DNA from: Notospermus geniculatus
Lineage: Eukaryota > Nemertea > Pilidiophora > Heteronemertea > Lineidae
Assembly: GCA_002633025.1 (NCBI GenBank)
Contig: NMRB01001379.1
Location: forward strand, 94,652 to 158,651
Reading direction: 5' to 3'
DNA: 64,000 nt
Shown here one piece after another: positions 21,820-42,204 of this stretch; position 1 is the stretch's first letter, and every line of letters begins with the position of its first letter. The translations under genes and the position numbers were made by a program. The notes beneath the pieces were generated by a model. The model did not search any database, was not told the origin of the DNA, and saw only the letters and a list, made by a program, of their open reading frames with translations.

Positions 21820-22049
21820 ATAGAGCTTGTGCAGCGGCTCATTATGACGTCACTTTTGACTGGCAGTCCGCCATGCTGGCGGTCAACGACAAAGTGCACC
21901 ACGTGCAGATCGCGTCATGTTGAAGACGCAACACTTCACTTGCGCTGACGACAAACTGCACCACGTGGGTCGCCGACGTCATTTGACGTTAGTTTGACCG
22001 GCAAGATGGCGGATTTTTTCGTGATGACGTCATCTGCACAAGCTCTATA
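21820..22049. repeat. MITE with TATAGAGCTTGTGCAG ends
   Basis: TATAGAGCTTGTGCAG at the left is inverted as CTGCACAAGCTCTATA at the right. TGACGTCA copies sit just inside both ends and ACCACGTG occurs twice in the interior. Non-coding. Confidence 0.78.
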
Positions 22050-22243
22050 TCATCTATATGCGACTGTGTCTTTGTCATTGGTTGTGATTTTGTGATCTTG
22101 TGTCATCAAGTTGGGACACTGTTGATGGTCAAACACCGAAACTTTCGTGTCCTATGTTACCTATTTCACTTGTTCCAATAGTGTATATTTCAAAAATTCT
22201 CATGGTGAAAGCAAATTTTCTCTGTATTTCTGTAACTAGTGGA

Positions 22244-22249
22244 AATAAA
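22244..22249 (+). terminator. Candidate polyadenylation signal AATAAA
   Basis: Canonical AATAAA about 2 kb after the peptidase stop codon, followed by T-rich sequence. Plausible but not unique; a second AATAAA is at 23504-23509. Confidence 0.3.
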
Positions 22250-22979
22250 TCCTGAGAATAATGGTTGCTGGAAGGAATCTAACCAGTTTGCTGCGCATTG
22301 GTTATGCAGTATCATAAACTTGGCAATTCCGAACACATGATTTGACGATTACCGGTACCGGTACATAAAATCTAATTCTTAGTTTCATTGTAGAATTATA
22401 GTTGGCACCACCTTAATTTGCAGGGGCCTCTGCAGCAGCTGATGCAGCGAAAAGGTTATTGCTGCCCTGTCGAGTCTCGTTAAGTTTTATATAAAGTTTG
22501 TCTGGTCTTTCGTCGTGTCAGTCATGTGTGCAGTATAGCCGTTGTTGTAATGTACTTTTGTGTTCAAATATGATAGGCCTACTTGTAAATGTAAATAATT
22601 AGGGAAGATTTGGGGGCGGGGAATCAGGAAAACCCTCGGACACGTCCTTTGGGATGGAAACACAGTTGACTTGTTAGAAAAGTACCGGTATCTGAAAGCC
22701 CGATTTTTCCTGAAAGGCCTATAACGTGGCTTTCTTCAGGTGCCACAACTATTAGCATGATAAGGCCTAACACTGTCAGGCTGATTGGTCAAGACATCAA
22801 TTGAAAACCAGTTCATGTCAATTTCTTCTTGAATTTTGGAAAAGCATTGATGTTAGTGTTGCTATATCGATGAATCCTGCATAAAGCTGCTGTGACCGTG
22901 TTGTCAGAAAGTAACAATCCCCATCCATGATGGTACCACCGGTACCTCATCTGATCAATGGGAAGTGTGGTCCCGGCTA

Positions 22980-23345
22980 TTATAGAAGGATCACATTGAA
23001 AATGGTGCTGTGACCAAAGTTTCTTTTTCTTAACGTTATTTCCATTAGTTCTGATGTGAAGACAACACTTTTGTTTCGTTCGCCTGGCATTAAAATTTAC
23101 ATCATCTTGTAGCAGATGAAATGAATTTACTGCATTTTTGGTGCTTTATTTTTTTAACGAAGAGATAGTTGAATGAGGTAGCGATAATGGCAACATCTTT
23201 ATCTCATTATTCCTGTAGAAATAGGCCTATGTCGACTGACAGCTCATTTCATTTCATGACACAACAACAATTGCGTCAATGACGTCGCTTCGGTCAGCAC
23301 TGGTTGCAACGCTCGTAATGAAAAGAATGCCGGTTCCGATCATTG
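22980..23345. repeat. MITE, GCGACCGAAG family, copy 2
   Basis: Matches 12451-12825 in order and orientation: TTACGTTATTTCCATT, TTTTGTTTCGTTCGCCTGGC, AAATTTACATCATCTTG and TCAATGACGTCGCTTCGGTC. The ends are more degraded than in copy 1. Confidence 0.7.
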
Positions 23346-24345
23346 AAGAAGTTGTTTCTGGTACCGGTACTGAAAGGGTTAAACTCGACGAAGCACAAAT
23401 TTTTGTGGGGAACATCTTTGTGTGGATTAACTATCTTTATGTGAACATATCATTTATTGTATGTTTGTGATCTTTTGTAATTTTGTAAATTATGATGTCA
23501 AAGAATAAATCGTGAAAATAACGAGAGTGGTTATGTAATTTTATTAGAATCTTTTATGTGCTATATAGTACAGGAACATCCTTTGGTCTGAGGACTTTTA
23601 TTCAAGTCTACCCACATTTAGCTGAGAAACTGTCCTTTGAGACCGAAAGACATGATACCGTACTGTATAGTGATACTGGTGTGGTTTAGTTATCACCTAC
23701 TCCAGGTGGCGTTTTGAATTAGCATTACCTGACCTATGATTTTCACAGACTGATCCTTTGTCCTCAAGCTGTAATGGTGGAACGGTGCAAGGACAAGGGA
23801 CCAGTCTACAAAAAACGTCTGGGTTGGGATGGTCGGGTAACAGGCACATGGGTAAGGAGAACCAGACTACCACAAAGAGAACATGTTGGCTTACAGTTGA
23901 ATGCATTTTATCATATACATAGTTACTGTAGTAAAACATCACAGACTGCAACAAAATATATTTTGAGTAACAACATAGACTCTATGCAAGTTAATTTGGT
24001 ATATAAATTTAGTACGAATCGCCTATTTTCGCTTGTCTGAGAATGAACTGCTGGATTCATCTAATTTGCATATCAGAATGAGAAATCATGAAAATCAGAT
24101 AGTAATACCCAAAATGTGTGACGTAATACAAAATTTGCATATCATAATGAGAAATCACGAAATCTGTTAGTTTCTGTTTATGAATGACGTCATGAATTAG
24201 TGTGTACCTAGTCTCGCGCAGCCAACCATTTTGTTCCGCAGTGTCGCTACACAAAATTGCTCTTCCCCAGATTCACAACAGCGCCTGGGTGACCGAGACT
24301 CGACTAAAAGCACGTGTGTGTGAATCGTGTTGTCAAAATTGTGAA

Positions 24346-24473
24346 ATGGACCTGTTAAAAGATGGCTGGTTTACTGAAAACTGCGAAGCATCTGCTATGG
24401 GACTATCTTTAAAGGTTGATGAAATCCTCTACCACGAAAAGTCCAAATTTCAAGACGTTCTGGTGTTTAAAAC
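24346..24473 (+). CDS. SRM: Spermidine synthase exon 1, duplicate copy left of the gap
   Basis: ATG at 24346 opens 42 codons that match the N-terminus of animal spermidine synthase (DGWFTENC, LSLKVDEILYHEKSKFQDVLVFK). The donor GTGAGT splits a Thr codon. The copy at 26060-26187 differs by two residues (ASAMGL against ESATGL). An N gap follows, so this copy has no visible exon 2 of its own. It is either a second allele left in the assembly or a true duplicate. Confidence 0.75.
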
Positions 24474-24880
24474 GTGAGTAAACCGTTCGCGTTGAAGTTT
24501 TTCATCTCGCGTGAATGCCGGCGGCCGCCATGTACCTAGGCCTACATGATGCACATCAGAATGTACATGATCTGTGCACGTGACTGTATTCATGGACGTG
24601 GTATCATAATCAGCATGCAGATCAGTCCCAGTGGGTATTGTAGGGTGGCCTAAGTGGTCAGTATAATTCCTCCAAGGTGAAACCTTCAGGAGTGACCTCA
24701 GCCAGCGCATTAATTGGGGAATAAATTGAGGATGTTGTCATGTTTTGTAATTGTGAACATGATTTCCGACGAGGCGGTGTTTTTGGTTCTGGTTAGGCCC
24801 TACTGTCGGTACTGATTGAGTAGGCCTAACCTAGCCTAGGCTAGGGGCTATGGCATGTATGGGGGGGGGGGGTATTGTAC

Positions 24881-25509
24881 NNNNNNNNNNNNNNNNNNNN
24901 NNNNNNNNNNNNNNNNNNNNNNNNNNNNNNNNNNNNNNNNNNNNNNNNNNNNNNNNNNNNNNNNNNNNNNNNNNNNNNNNNNNNNNNNNNNNNNNNNNNN
25001 NNNNNNNNNNNNNNNNNNNNNNNNNNNNNNNNNNNNNNNNNNNNNNNNNNNNNNNNNNNNNNNNNNNNNNNNNNNNNNNNNNNNNNNNNNNNNNNNNNNN
25101 NNNNNNNNNNNNNNNNNNNNNNNNNNNNNNNNNNNNNNNNNNNNNNNNNNNNNNNNNNNNNNNNNNNNNNNNNNNNNNNNNNNNNNNNNNNNNNNNNNNN
25201 NNNNNNNNNNNNNNNNNNNNNNNNNNNNNNNNNNNNNNNNNNNNNNNNNNNNNNNNNNNNNNNNNNNNNNNNNNNNNNNNNNNNNNNNNNNNNNNNNNNN
25301 NNNNNNNNNNNNNNNNNNNNNNNNNNNNNNNNNNNNNNNNNNNNNNNNNNNNNNNNNNNNNNNNNNNNNNNNNNNNNNNNNNNNNNNNNNNNNNNNNNNN
25401 NNNNNNNNNNNNNNNNNNNNNNNNNNNNNNNNNNNNNNNNNNNNNNNNNNNNNNNNNNNNNNNNNNNNNNNNNNNNNNNNNNNNNNNNNNNNNNNNNNNN
25501 NNNNNNNNN
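24881..25509. other. Assembly gap (629 N)
   Basis: Unsequenced. The left edge ends in GGTATTGTAC, which is also the sequence at the corresponding point of the second copy (about 26599-26608). This suggests the two flanks are versions of the same locus. Confidence 0.99.
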
Positions 25510-25512
25510 GGC

Positions 25513-25840
25513 CGTGTTCGGAAAGCTTCCCCGAGGAAATTTCTTCCCCGAGCTTCGGGGAATGTGAGCATGCCCAGTGAAGGCGAATTTCCGAACGATA
25601 TTTGCCCTTCCTCGGGGAAAGGTACTACTGTGGGTTGCAGGCGTGAAATGTTCCACGTTTAGCCAATCAGCATGTCGGATTGGAAAGAAAACGAAATGCA
25701 TGCCGGGAGTTTCCCCAAGTGAGCGACTCGGCGAGTCGCTCACTTCGGCCAGGCTCGAGGAAGCCTTGGCAGCCTGCCAAATACCTTACCGAACGCTCTC
25801 CCGCTTCCCCGAGCCTCCCCGAGGAAGCTTTCCGAACACG
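25513..25840. repeat. MITE with CGTGTTCGGAAAGCTTCC ends
   Basis: Starts at the gap edge. The left end CGTGTTCGGAAAGCTTCCCC is inverted at the right as GGAAGCTTTCCGAACACG, with GCGACTCG-type palindromes inside. It lies where the left copy of the duplicated sequence has plain flanking DNA. Confidence 0.78.
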
Positions 25841-25898
25841 CTAATAATTTCCATATCATAATGAGAAATCACGAAATCTGTTAGTTTCTGTTTATGAA

Positions 25899-25906
25899 TG
25901 ACGTCA
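25899..25906 (+). promoter_or_regulatory. Perfect CRE (TGACGTCA) upstream of spermidine synthase
   Basis: TGACGTCA lies about 160 bp before the ATG and is kept at the same place in the other copy (24185-24192). ATF/CREB factors bind this site. The motif is also common in MITEs of this window, so its role is only a suggestion. Confidence 0.35.
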
Positions 25907-26059
25907 TGAATTAATGTGTATCTAGTCTCGCGCAGCCAACCATTTTGTTCCGCAGTGTCGCTACACAAAATTGCTCTTCCCCAGATTCACAACAGCGCCT
26001 GGGTGACCGAGACTCGACTAAAAGCACGTGTGTGTGAATCGTGTTGTCAAAATTGTGAA

Positions 26060-35127
<9,068 letters not shown>

Positions 35128-35377
35128 TCGCTGAAGAAGGCAAGCGACGGAGATGGAACAAAAGGGGAAATTCTGTAGCAGTTAGACACAACACTGCCAT
35201 CTGATTGGATGTTAAATACATGTAAATGCTTGAGTGGCGATAAAAAAGTTGTATCCATTCAATTTATATTGTACTGTACTCAAATGCTAGTGCTGGTGGT
35301 TTTTCCAAGTGCATCTTTGTAGTTGATTACAATGATAAACCTCTCAATCTTAAGTTTCTAGTCGCTAGAGTTTTGCA

Positions 35378-35383
35378 TTAAAA
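35378..35383 (+). terminator. Candidate polyadenylation signal ATTAAA
   Basis: The common variant ATTAAA lies 250 bp after the proposed spermidine synthase stop. No AATAAA was noticed nearer. Weak evidence. Confidence 0.2.
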
Positions 35384-35969
35384 TAGCACGGGGAGCAATT
35401 TTCATTCGATTCTCAGTAGATTTTCAGTAGGTTCTGTTGCAAACTTGTCTAGTAGTTTTATTCTGCGAACTTCCAGATTTTGCTGGGAATCAGTTCAAAG
35501 ATTTACATTTCAAACAGGCCCAACTGAGACATAAATTTCTTGAGTCCAATGACTGTTTGATCAGATGTACGGGTGCCAGTGACTTGCAATCATAACCAAC
35601 AAAGTGTTCACATCTGATTACTGGTGTATCTTTTAAAGCCCACTTGTAATTGGTGAAAGTGGAAAAAAGAATAGTCTTGATAAAAGAGTAAACTTACCTG
35701 GTGTTTGGCTTCATTCTTCCTGTGTTAATGCTGCTTCGGTCGCAGCTAAGCTGCATCCATCTAAACTTGGAGTCTCAGCCGTCCAGGTCGAGTGCACGAA
35801 TGAACAGAAGGACCTGAGGGAAACCCGAGCAGATGCGGTGCATTCTTCATGCTACCTTCCACCATCTTCCAGTCTATGCTATGATGGATCGCAATGTTGG
35901 CCTCCTGAAAAAGGAAGAATTAAATGTATTTTGCAGCAGACAGCATGCAAAAATGAAATGGTCCATGGA

Positions 35970-36300
35970 CCAGGTGCTCACCCGTTTGGACAAAATAGTG
36001 TAATGCCAGAGAGAGCTTAGGTACAGTTGTGAGTGATGAGCAATCTGGGTCAAGTCTGAAGTTGCAGGACTTTGATGATTTTTGGGTTATGCCACCTGGC
36101 GGCCATATTGGATGTCCGATCAGGGCAAAACTTCACCTGCACAGAAAGGTCATCTAGAGGAGCCACATAGTACATTTGAGCGCTCTGGGTCAAGTCATTC
36201 CTGAGTTATAGCGCATTTGATGATTTTCGGGTTACGCCACCTGGCGGCCATATTGGAAGTTTAATCAGGCCGAAATTTGACGTGCTTGTACAGGTCAGGG
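35970..36300 (-). repeat. Relative of the 7.0-8.2 kb dispersed repeat
   Basis: On the minus strand, two units with GGCCGCCAGGTGGC, a CCAATATGG block and a CTCAGGAATGACTTGACCC-like block match the 145-bp units near 7.5-8.2 kb. Confidence 0.75.
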
Positions 36301-36660
36301 AGATTTTATTCAAATTTTAATTAGACACGTTCATTTTGGTGGTGGGGTGGAAATAGCCATGCCCATCATGAGGGAGAGCCCCTGGCCTGCTATATCCTTA
36401 GCCTATCTCAGAGACGATACGGCTGAAAACTGCGCAGGCGTAGCGCAGGAATAAAACAAGATCTTTATGCATGCGCAATTCTTCTGCCGTATCAATAGCC
36501 AATGATTGTACATCATCGTCATTTTTAGAGCCACGATAGCCATAGTTGACTTTGGGCTCCACCGAGTATATATCGTAACGTAATACGGTGCCAAAGGTAC
36601 GCTTAGGTGCAGACAGTTAGAATAAAATCTGTACGGATACGGCAGTGAACTGAACATCAT

Positions 36661-36785
36661 GCGCAGTGCATCCTCCCACAGCAGGGCTTTGGTCTCGTTC
36701 CTCTTCATACACTCCACACAAAGTTTGTGTGAGCGGATGAAGAGGAGCGAGGTAAATACCCCTGCTGTGGGAGGATGGCGCAGTG
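36661..36785. repeat. Foldback element
   Basis: GCATCCTCCCACAGCAGGG and CTCGTTCCTCTTCAT are inverted as CCTGCTGTGGGAGGATGGC and ATGAAGAGGAGCGAG. Further pairs (ATACGGCAG/CTGCCGTAT) suggest that the full element is larger. Confidence 0.72.
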
Positions 36786-37724
36786 TAACATTACAACAAG
36801 ACTGCCGTATCCCCAGAATTTATACCGGTATCTTTACGACTGCCGTACCCGTCGTCGTCCGTAGCCAAGCCAGGGCCAACAATAGGGCCTACAAGCCTGG
36901 TGGCGTTAAGGTTCACGTAGTGAAATTATCGAAAAAAATATCGCAACTGAGGGACATGCAGGGCACCATTTTAGAAATTCTGAACTTCCAATACCCGACA
37001 TAACCCTAAGGATATAGTCCATTGCTTTGCCACCAGAGAAGTTATGGCACTACACGTAGAATCCAGGCGGTGCTCATCCAGGAGGCGATTACCTACACTC
37101 GACGGCCGGTAGCCTGCTTTGTTCACCCACGTGGTGATGATCGACTCATTATTCACAGGGGAGGCAGGCAAGGTGTGTTGATTTCTAATTAGGCGTTTCA
37201 TAAGAGTTATCTACATTAATAATTCATACCTTCTCTCAAAAATCGGCTAGTTTATTGTAACCTTTCTCCCACAAAATGTATCATTTTACGCAAACAGCAA
37301 ATTCGTTTGTGATGTTGACTTATATCTAACAATCCTGAAACCCCTACGCTTCCAATAATAGGCTCGTCCTGCCTGTGTTATTATGCCATGTATTGGATAT
37401 CGCGAATGCACTGGGCATTAAACGCAATTTTTAGGTCAACTAACGAATATTATGGCCCCAGAAGAAATCCGAAGCAGCAAATGCATATCTACTTTTAACT
37501 TATTAAGGTTATTCACTAAAAGTTCATCTCTATCGAAGGTTATCCGATTTTATTGGCTTCCAATCTTCAGCCTCACAATGAAAGTTTCCTGCGTGAGTGC
37601 GAAGCCCTGGTTATGATAATGTGCATAACCGCGCTATCGAAGAGTGAATCGGGCAAAACCGGTATGAAAATAATGGTCACTACGTGAACCAATAATAGCC
37701 CTAACACTGTTCCTGACCCTAACA

Positions 37725-37765
37725 ATAGCCCTAACCTAACAGTGTTAGGTTAGGGCTATTGTTAG
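37725..37765. repeat. Short perfect palindrome
   Basis: ACAATAGCCCTAACCTAAC runs into GTTAGGTTAGGGCTATTGT; a small hairpin with no visible gene context. Confidence 0.75.
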
Positions 37766-37806
37766 TGGCTGTGGTCAGGTGGTGGGGGATTCATATGCAT
37801 GCAGAG

Positions 37807-38000
37807 ATGCATGCACGCACACACACACACACACGCACACGCGATCACACTCACAGCACAGGCACAGCGCTGTCGGTGCGCAGCCGCAGAAGCCTAGGCC
37901 TAGCTAGGCCTAGGCTACCGATTGAAAAATTATGACTCTTAATTAGGCGTAGGCCTAGGCCTAGGCCTAGCTACCGGTAGGCCTAGGCCTAGGCCTACTC
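37807..38000. repeat. CA microsatellite followed by GGCCTA-type repeats
   Basis: An imperfect (CA)n tract at 37807-37850, then tandem TAGGCC units at about 37890-38000 interrupted by ACCGGTAGG. The same TAGGCC motif is scattered through the window. Confidence 0.85.
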
Positions 38001-38177
38001 TGACATGCCCCACTCTGAAACCATGATGATTTTGATCGATCGGATTACATACGATTGACATTATTAGTCATGTTAGTGGGAGATGAGTCAAAATGACAAT
38101 CAAAATGGACATGATGGACTTGACCATGTAATCTGGCATTGTCTGGTAAATGCTGACACTGTCATGACTGCTGGAAT

Positions 38178-38443
38178 AGTTTGGTTCCCGAACTCACCGC
38201 TAGGCGCAGAAGAGTTCGGTATCGGCCTCGTTTGACCTTGACCTCACACACAGAATTCTGTGTGTCTGACGTCACAGAGCATAGACTGGTTCCTAGTTCC
38301 AACATACCGTGAGCTGTGTTGGGACTACGAACCAGTCTATCCTCTGTGACGTCAGACACACAGAATTCTGTGTGTGAGGTCAAGGTCAAACGAGGCCGAT
38401 ACCGAACCCTTTTGGCCCTAGCGGTGGGTTCGGGAACCAAACT
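38178..38443. repeat. MITE with AGTTTGGTTCCCGAAC ends
   Basis: The two halves are inverted over more than 100 bp: AGTTTGGTTCCCGAACTC / GGTTCGGGAACCAAACT, GATACC-GAACC and TTGACCTTGACCTCACACAC arms. The ORFs that cross it are by-products of symmetry. Confidence 0.82.
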
Positions 38444-39155
38444 ACTGCTGGAATCCACACATGGAGTATGCGATTGGTGCGTTCTCGATTACACGGTGGT
38501 TCCGATGGTAGACGATCAGATCCATGACGTCATTGATGACGACACCAGGTTCGCTCGGGTGTCTCCGTCAATTCTTCGGTATGAAATCGGCGACAAAGCT
38601 CAAAAAGTTGAGAGTGCAGATTCTATCTTTAGCTGGTCATGATTGTCACGAGGTATTGTTCATTCCTTTGCCACGTGTTATATTAAATGTAGGGACTGAT
38701 ATAGAGCGTTACTGATCAAACAAGGCCCACACAATCTCTTTCATTTGATATTGACTGGGCACAGTCTGGGATGAGAAGCCGCACAGCACACACGTCAGGC
38801 TGGTGTTGCCTACCTCTTTCCGATTGGTCTAAGACTCTTCAACAATTTCCCCCTGAAACACAAGAACAAAGTTTACTTACCCACGTGGGTTTCGGATACA
38901 ATTGTAAGGAACGTCTTTCGATTCTTTCTTGGGGTTTATCTTATAAAGAAGGGGCCTAACGTTAAATAGAAGACAGAAAAGACAGGAGTATGTACATTTC
39001 CATTTATTTCATTTTCATAATTCGTTTTCTGAATTCACAAGACAAATGGACAGAATTGTAATGAGTTGTAAAAAATACTTTAAAATAGCATTCACAGAAC
39101 GAACCCCAGTTAGTTACCCCAGGCACAATCGTGTTTTCAGTACCATGATAGGCCA

Positions 39156-39285
39156 AGAGAGTTCGCAAAGCCCCCGAAACACCAACGCCAACACAATTAC
39201 CAATGAATGTTTGATGTCACGAAGAGCAACCGAACAAACGGTAGACATTCGGGTTGGCGTTTCTGGGGCTTTGCGAAAACTCTCT
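39156..39285. repeat. Foldback element (AGAGAGTTCGCAAAGCCCC ends)
   Basis: AGAGAGTTCGCAAAGCCCC is inverted as GGGGCTTTGCGAAAACTCTCT. AACGCCAAC and GTTGGCGTT also pair. Confidence 0.75.
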
Positions 39286-39292
39286 ACGTAGG

Positions 39293-39548
39293 TCTAGCGT
39301 CCAATGGAAATACCTAGTAAGTCACATTTTCACATTTTTGGAAAAACTGAGTAAAGGCCAAATTCGTACTTGATAGGTATTGTCAGGAGGTAATAACAAA
39401 ACATCTTAATGTACTTCGGAACAATTAATTAGAAGTGTTTTCCACAACAAAACTCTTCCAAGTTGTCATTCCAACTCTGGAAATATAAACCCATTTTTCT
39501 CGAAAATACCAAAATGTGACATACTAGGTATTTCCATTGGACGCTAGA
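39293..39548. repeat. MITE with TCTAGCGTCCAATGGAAATA ends
   Basis: About 38 bp at each end are inverted copies (TCTAGCGTCCAATGG, ACCTAGTA, GTCACATTTT). The middle is unique. Directly follows the previous element. Confidence 0.82.
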
Positions 39549-39745
39549 GGTTTGGAGCCCGACTTTTGATTTGTCCTTCACAGTCGCTGTGTTCCGCTCG
39601 ATTACTCCGCTCATGCAGTGCGAATTGATGAAGTTGAAGAGACTGATTGAGGAGTCAATTTTTTCCGCAGAACCAGGTTAAATAACGCACCACGAGGACA
39701 TAAAATTACAAATGTATAACAAGTGTGGTTGGTTGCTCTGAATAT

Positions 39746-39983
39746 TACGGTGGCCCATAGAGCTCATTGATGAAAAATATTTACATTTGCAATTTTTTTT
39801 CAATTCGATAATTTTTCTTGGGGTTATTCCACCGCGGTGGGAATGTTTCCACCGCGGTGGAAACATTATCACCGCGGTGGGAACTTCTGAAAATTTTACA
39901 AACCCCAGGAAAAAAATTATCGAATTGAAAAAAAAATTGCAAATGTAAATATTTTTCATCAATGAGCTCTATGGGCCACCGTA
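39746..39983. repeat. MITE of long perfect arms with CCACCGCGGTGG core
   Basis: TACGGTGGCCCATAGAGCTC and the following 80 bp are mirrored at the right end. The centre holds three CCACCGCGGTGG palindromes. A looser relative is at 61963-62107. Confidence 0.85.
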
Positions 39984-40836
39984 GAATATCTTTACAATTT
40001 GTTAATTGGTATAGAAATAAGCGAACTATCAGACAATGGCGTCCCATCCACGTTAAGGTTATATTACTGAGGGGATTAAAAAATACTGATTTTGTAGACA
40101 GCAGTTTCAAATTTACCGGTAATAAAAAAATACACAGAAAAAAATCACAACAAATCGCGCTGCCGAAGCGAATATTGTCGCCAGACGTTTAGTTCTTCAC
40201 ATCGCGCATAGATGGCGCCACCTCTCGGCACAGGCGCACAACGTGTCCGAGGCCCTCCAAGGGCAAACTACTGACCGTTATCCATTTTAGTTCTCAGCTT
40301 TTCCTGGGATACACTGTACAATACGCACACAACCTTGAGAAACACCGTATTTTTTATCATAAGCGACTCTGATCACCACTTTGGGATTATTCTGCGCGTT
40401 CTTTGATCTCATTTGCCGTTTCCTCCCAAGGTAATACGGCCTTTCCAACCCTTCTCTTCAAACGGGTTCTGTATCAAGCTTAATGCAGCTCTAAGGATGC
40501 AATTGCCAGATTGTTCGGTGTTGATTGTAAACAAGCTCTACATCATCTTACGGTAATTCGGTTGTTTTTGTGCGCGAAACCACTGAGACGTATTGTTTCT
40601 CAAGCCCGCCGATGCGGCTTTTGTGCGGTTTGACAAGACCGCCCACATGCGAAATGTGATTATAACTGTCTTACAAAAATCTCGAGATACAACTTCTAAT
40701 GAAAATATAATGCCCACTTTATACTACGGGGACTTCCCAAAACACAATTTTTTGATATACAATGTAAATGATACTCTTGTTTTTTTAAATGTGACGCCGG
40801 TTTTGTCGTTGTTTGCTATCAATGACGCTATGATCC

Positions 40837-41058
40837 TTAAAGGCGCACACAATGGAAGCATCAACAAGACCTGGAGACGAGGTTACTTTGGTTGACGTCT
40901 CCTTTCATAGATGGCATCATTACATGATGCGAAAACTGTTCTGCGCACTTGCACGTACAGTGTACATAAGATTTGGAATGAGCATACATGGTTCTGATGC
41001 TCAGACAACCTCGTCCCCACACATCTTCTATATTTTCCTCATGTGCACCTTTAAGACT
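40837..41058. repeat. Foldback element (CTTAAAGGCGCACAC ends)
   Basis: CCTTAAAGGCGCACAC is inverted as GTGCACCTTTAAG, and GGAGACGAGGTT pairs with AACCTCGTCCCC. The middle is unique. Confidence 0.6.
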
Positions 41059-41125
41059 TATCTTATACACGCAAAGTAGAGGCATGATAATCCTAGTTAC
41101 ATACATGTAGGGCTATAGGCCTACT

Positions 41126-41911
41126 CTAGTATAGGAGAATAAATTTATGTGATACAACTTGATATAAAAGATAAAACCGACATCTAAGATTGTAAAAGAC
41201 AGAAGTATACGTAAAAATACTGAAAAAATTGTCAACTGCGCTTTCAAGCTCTCTCGGATAAAAAAACAGTAACGTACGTCGAATTTGAAAGCGCCCCCTA
41301 TTGCCACACAAAGTAGACAGGTACGAACATTCTACCCAAACAGGTAGACACTGTATGAGGCGGCAATCTGGCTGATTACACCGGGTGTCGCAGCGCCGGC
41401 TAGCGGAGAAGGCCTCAACTAACAGGGTGGTTTTAAAATCACAAAAGGGAGCATACATTGTACTCAAACCTTGAGTAGACTGGCCTGGGTACACAGCCGG
41501 GACACCAGTTGGACCTCGCCTTAGATTAACCATTTGCTCAATCGCTGGGACCAATGCGTTGGTCCCAGGGCCTTTGAATAATGATACCTCCCTCGCTGCT
41601 CGTCGTCTCGCTGCACCGCCGAACCGTTGCGCAAAATCCAGTAAGCCGCACGTCTCAAATGAAAGCACATCAGCTTCAGGCGTACATTTTAAAATCTCTT
41701 TGAACTGATGAGTTTCAATTTGTGCGTCGGAGGCCAGAGTGGGTGCATTTAATGGACATCTGAGATGGAACAGCGGGTGGATATTGGAATCATTCACTTG
41801 GGTTGACAACGCTTTGCAGCAATCAAACAAAGGGGGCAAAAATATCATTTTATTAGGGGGACTTTGAAAACTACTGAAACGGCGACAGTGGCCTTTTGGC
41901 AAATAGATCAC
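41126..41911 (-). CDS. Unrecognised 261-codon ORF
   Basis: A single uninterrupted minus-strand frame from ATG at 41911 to a stop at 41126. It is longer than expected by chance in this base composition and not caused by tandem repeats. I recognise no domain. The middle has a basic patch GGAARRRAARE and a Cys-rich stretch (CDTRCNQPDC); the last 50 residues are rich in Phe and Tyr, as AT-rich non-coding DNA would give. It could be an orphan gene, a decayed mobile element or chance. Confidence 0.25.
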   Translation of the reverse strand: MIYLPKGHCRRFSSFQSPPNKMIFLPPLFDCCKALSTQVNDSNIHPLFHLRCPLNAPTLASDAQIETHQFKEILKCTPEADVLSFETCGLLDFAQRFGGAARRRAAREVSLFKGPGTNALVPAIEQMVNLRRGPTGVPAVYPGQSTQGLSTMYAPFCDFKTTLLVEAFSASRRCDTRCNQPDCRLIQCLPVWVECSYLSTLCGNRGRFQIRRTLLFFYPRELESAVDNFFSIFTYTSVFYNLRCRFYLLYQVVSHKFILLY

Positions 41912-42204
41912 CCCAGGATTTGATGTCCGTTGTGCCTTGCAACAAATTGAAATTGATCAGGCAGCAGACGACAGTTTTATAGTGGGGTAAACAATAGGAC
42001 GTGACATTTTGAGACTCCAGGTCGTGTCCATTTTATAAATCAGATTGCCTCCCCAACAGTGTGGCTTCCTGTTTTTGTTCCGAAGAAAAATATAAATATT
42101 TGCTCTGTAGTTGCCCGGTTCGGCCGTTCGGTCTCTTTCTGACATGTCCTGTTGTTAGCTGGCAAACCTACCCTGGGGAAAATCCCACCAGATCTATATA
42201 GACT

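Larger units (their letters stand above)
20259..22270. other. 3' UTR / downstream flank of the peptidase gene
   Basis: Follows the TGA. A canonical AATAAA lies at 22244-22249, another at 23504-23509. In between are two MITEs (20795-21248 and 21820-22049) and an AT-rich stretch (about 21630-21820). Where transcription ends cannot be fixed. Confidence 0.45.

Noticed and set aside
24831-25743. Several ORFs of 230-300 codons
   Set aside because: More than 200 of their codons are Ns of the assembly gap.
37725-37765. Telomere-like CCCTAACCTAAC
   Set aside because: Only two irregular units and part of a short hairpin, not a TTAGGG array.
38162-38642. Overlapping ORFs on both strands near 38.3 kb
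   Set aside because: The two strands encode related peptides because the DNA is a long inverted repeat.
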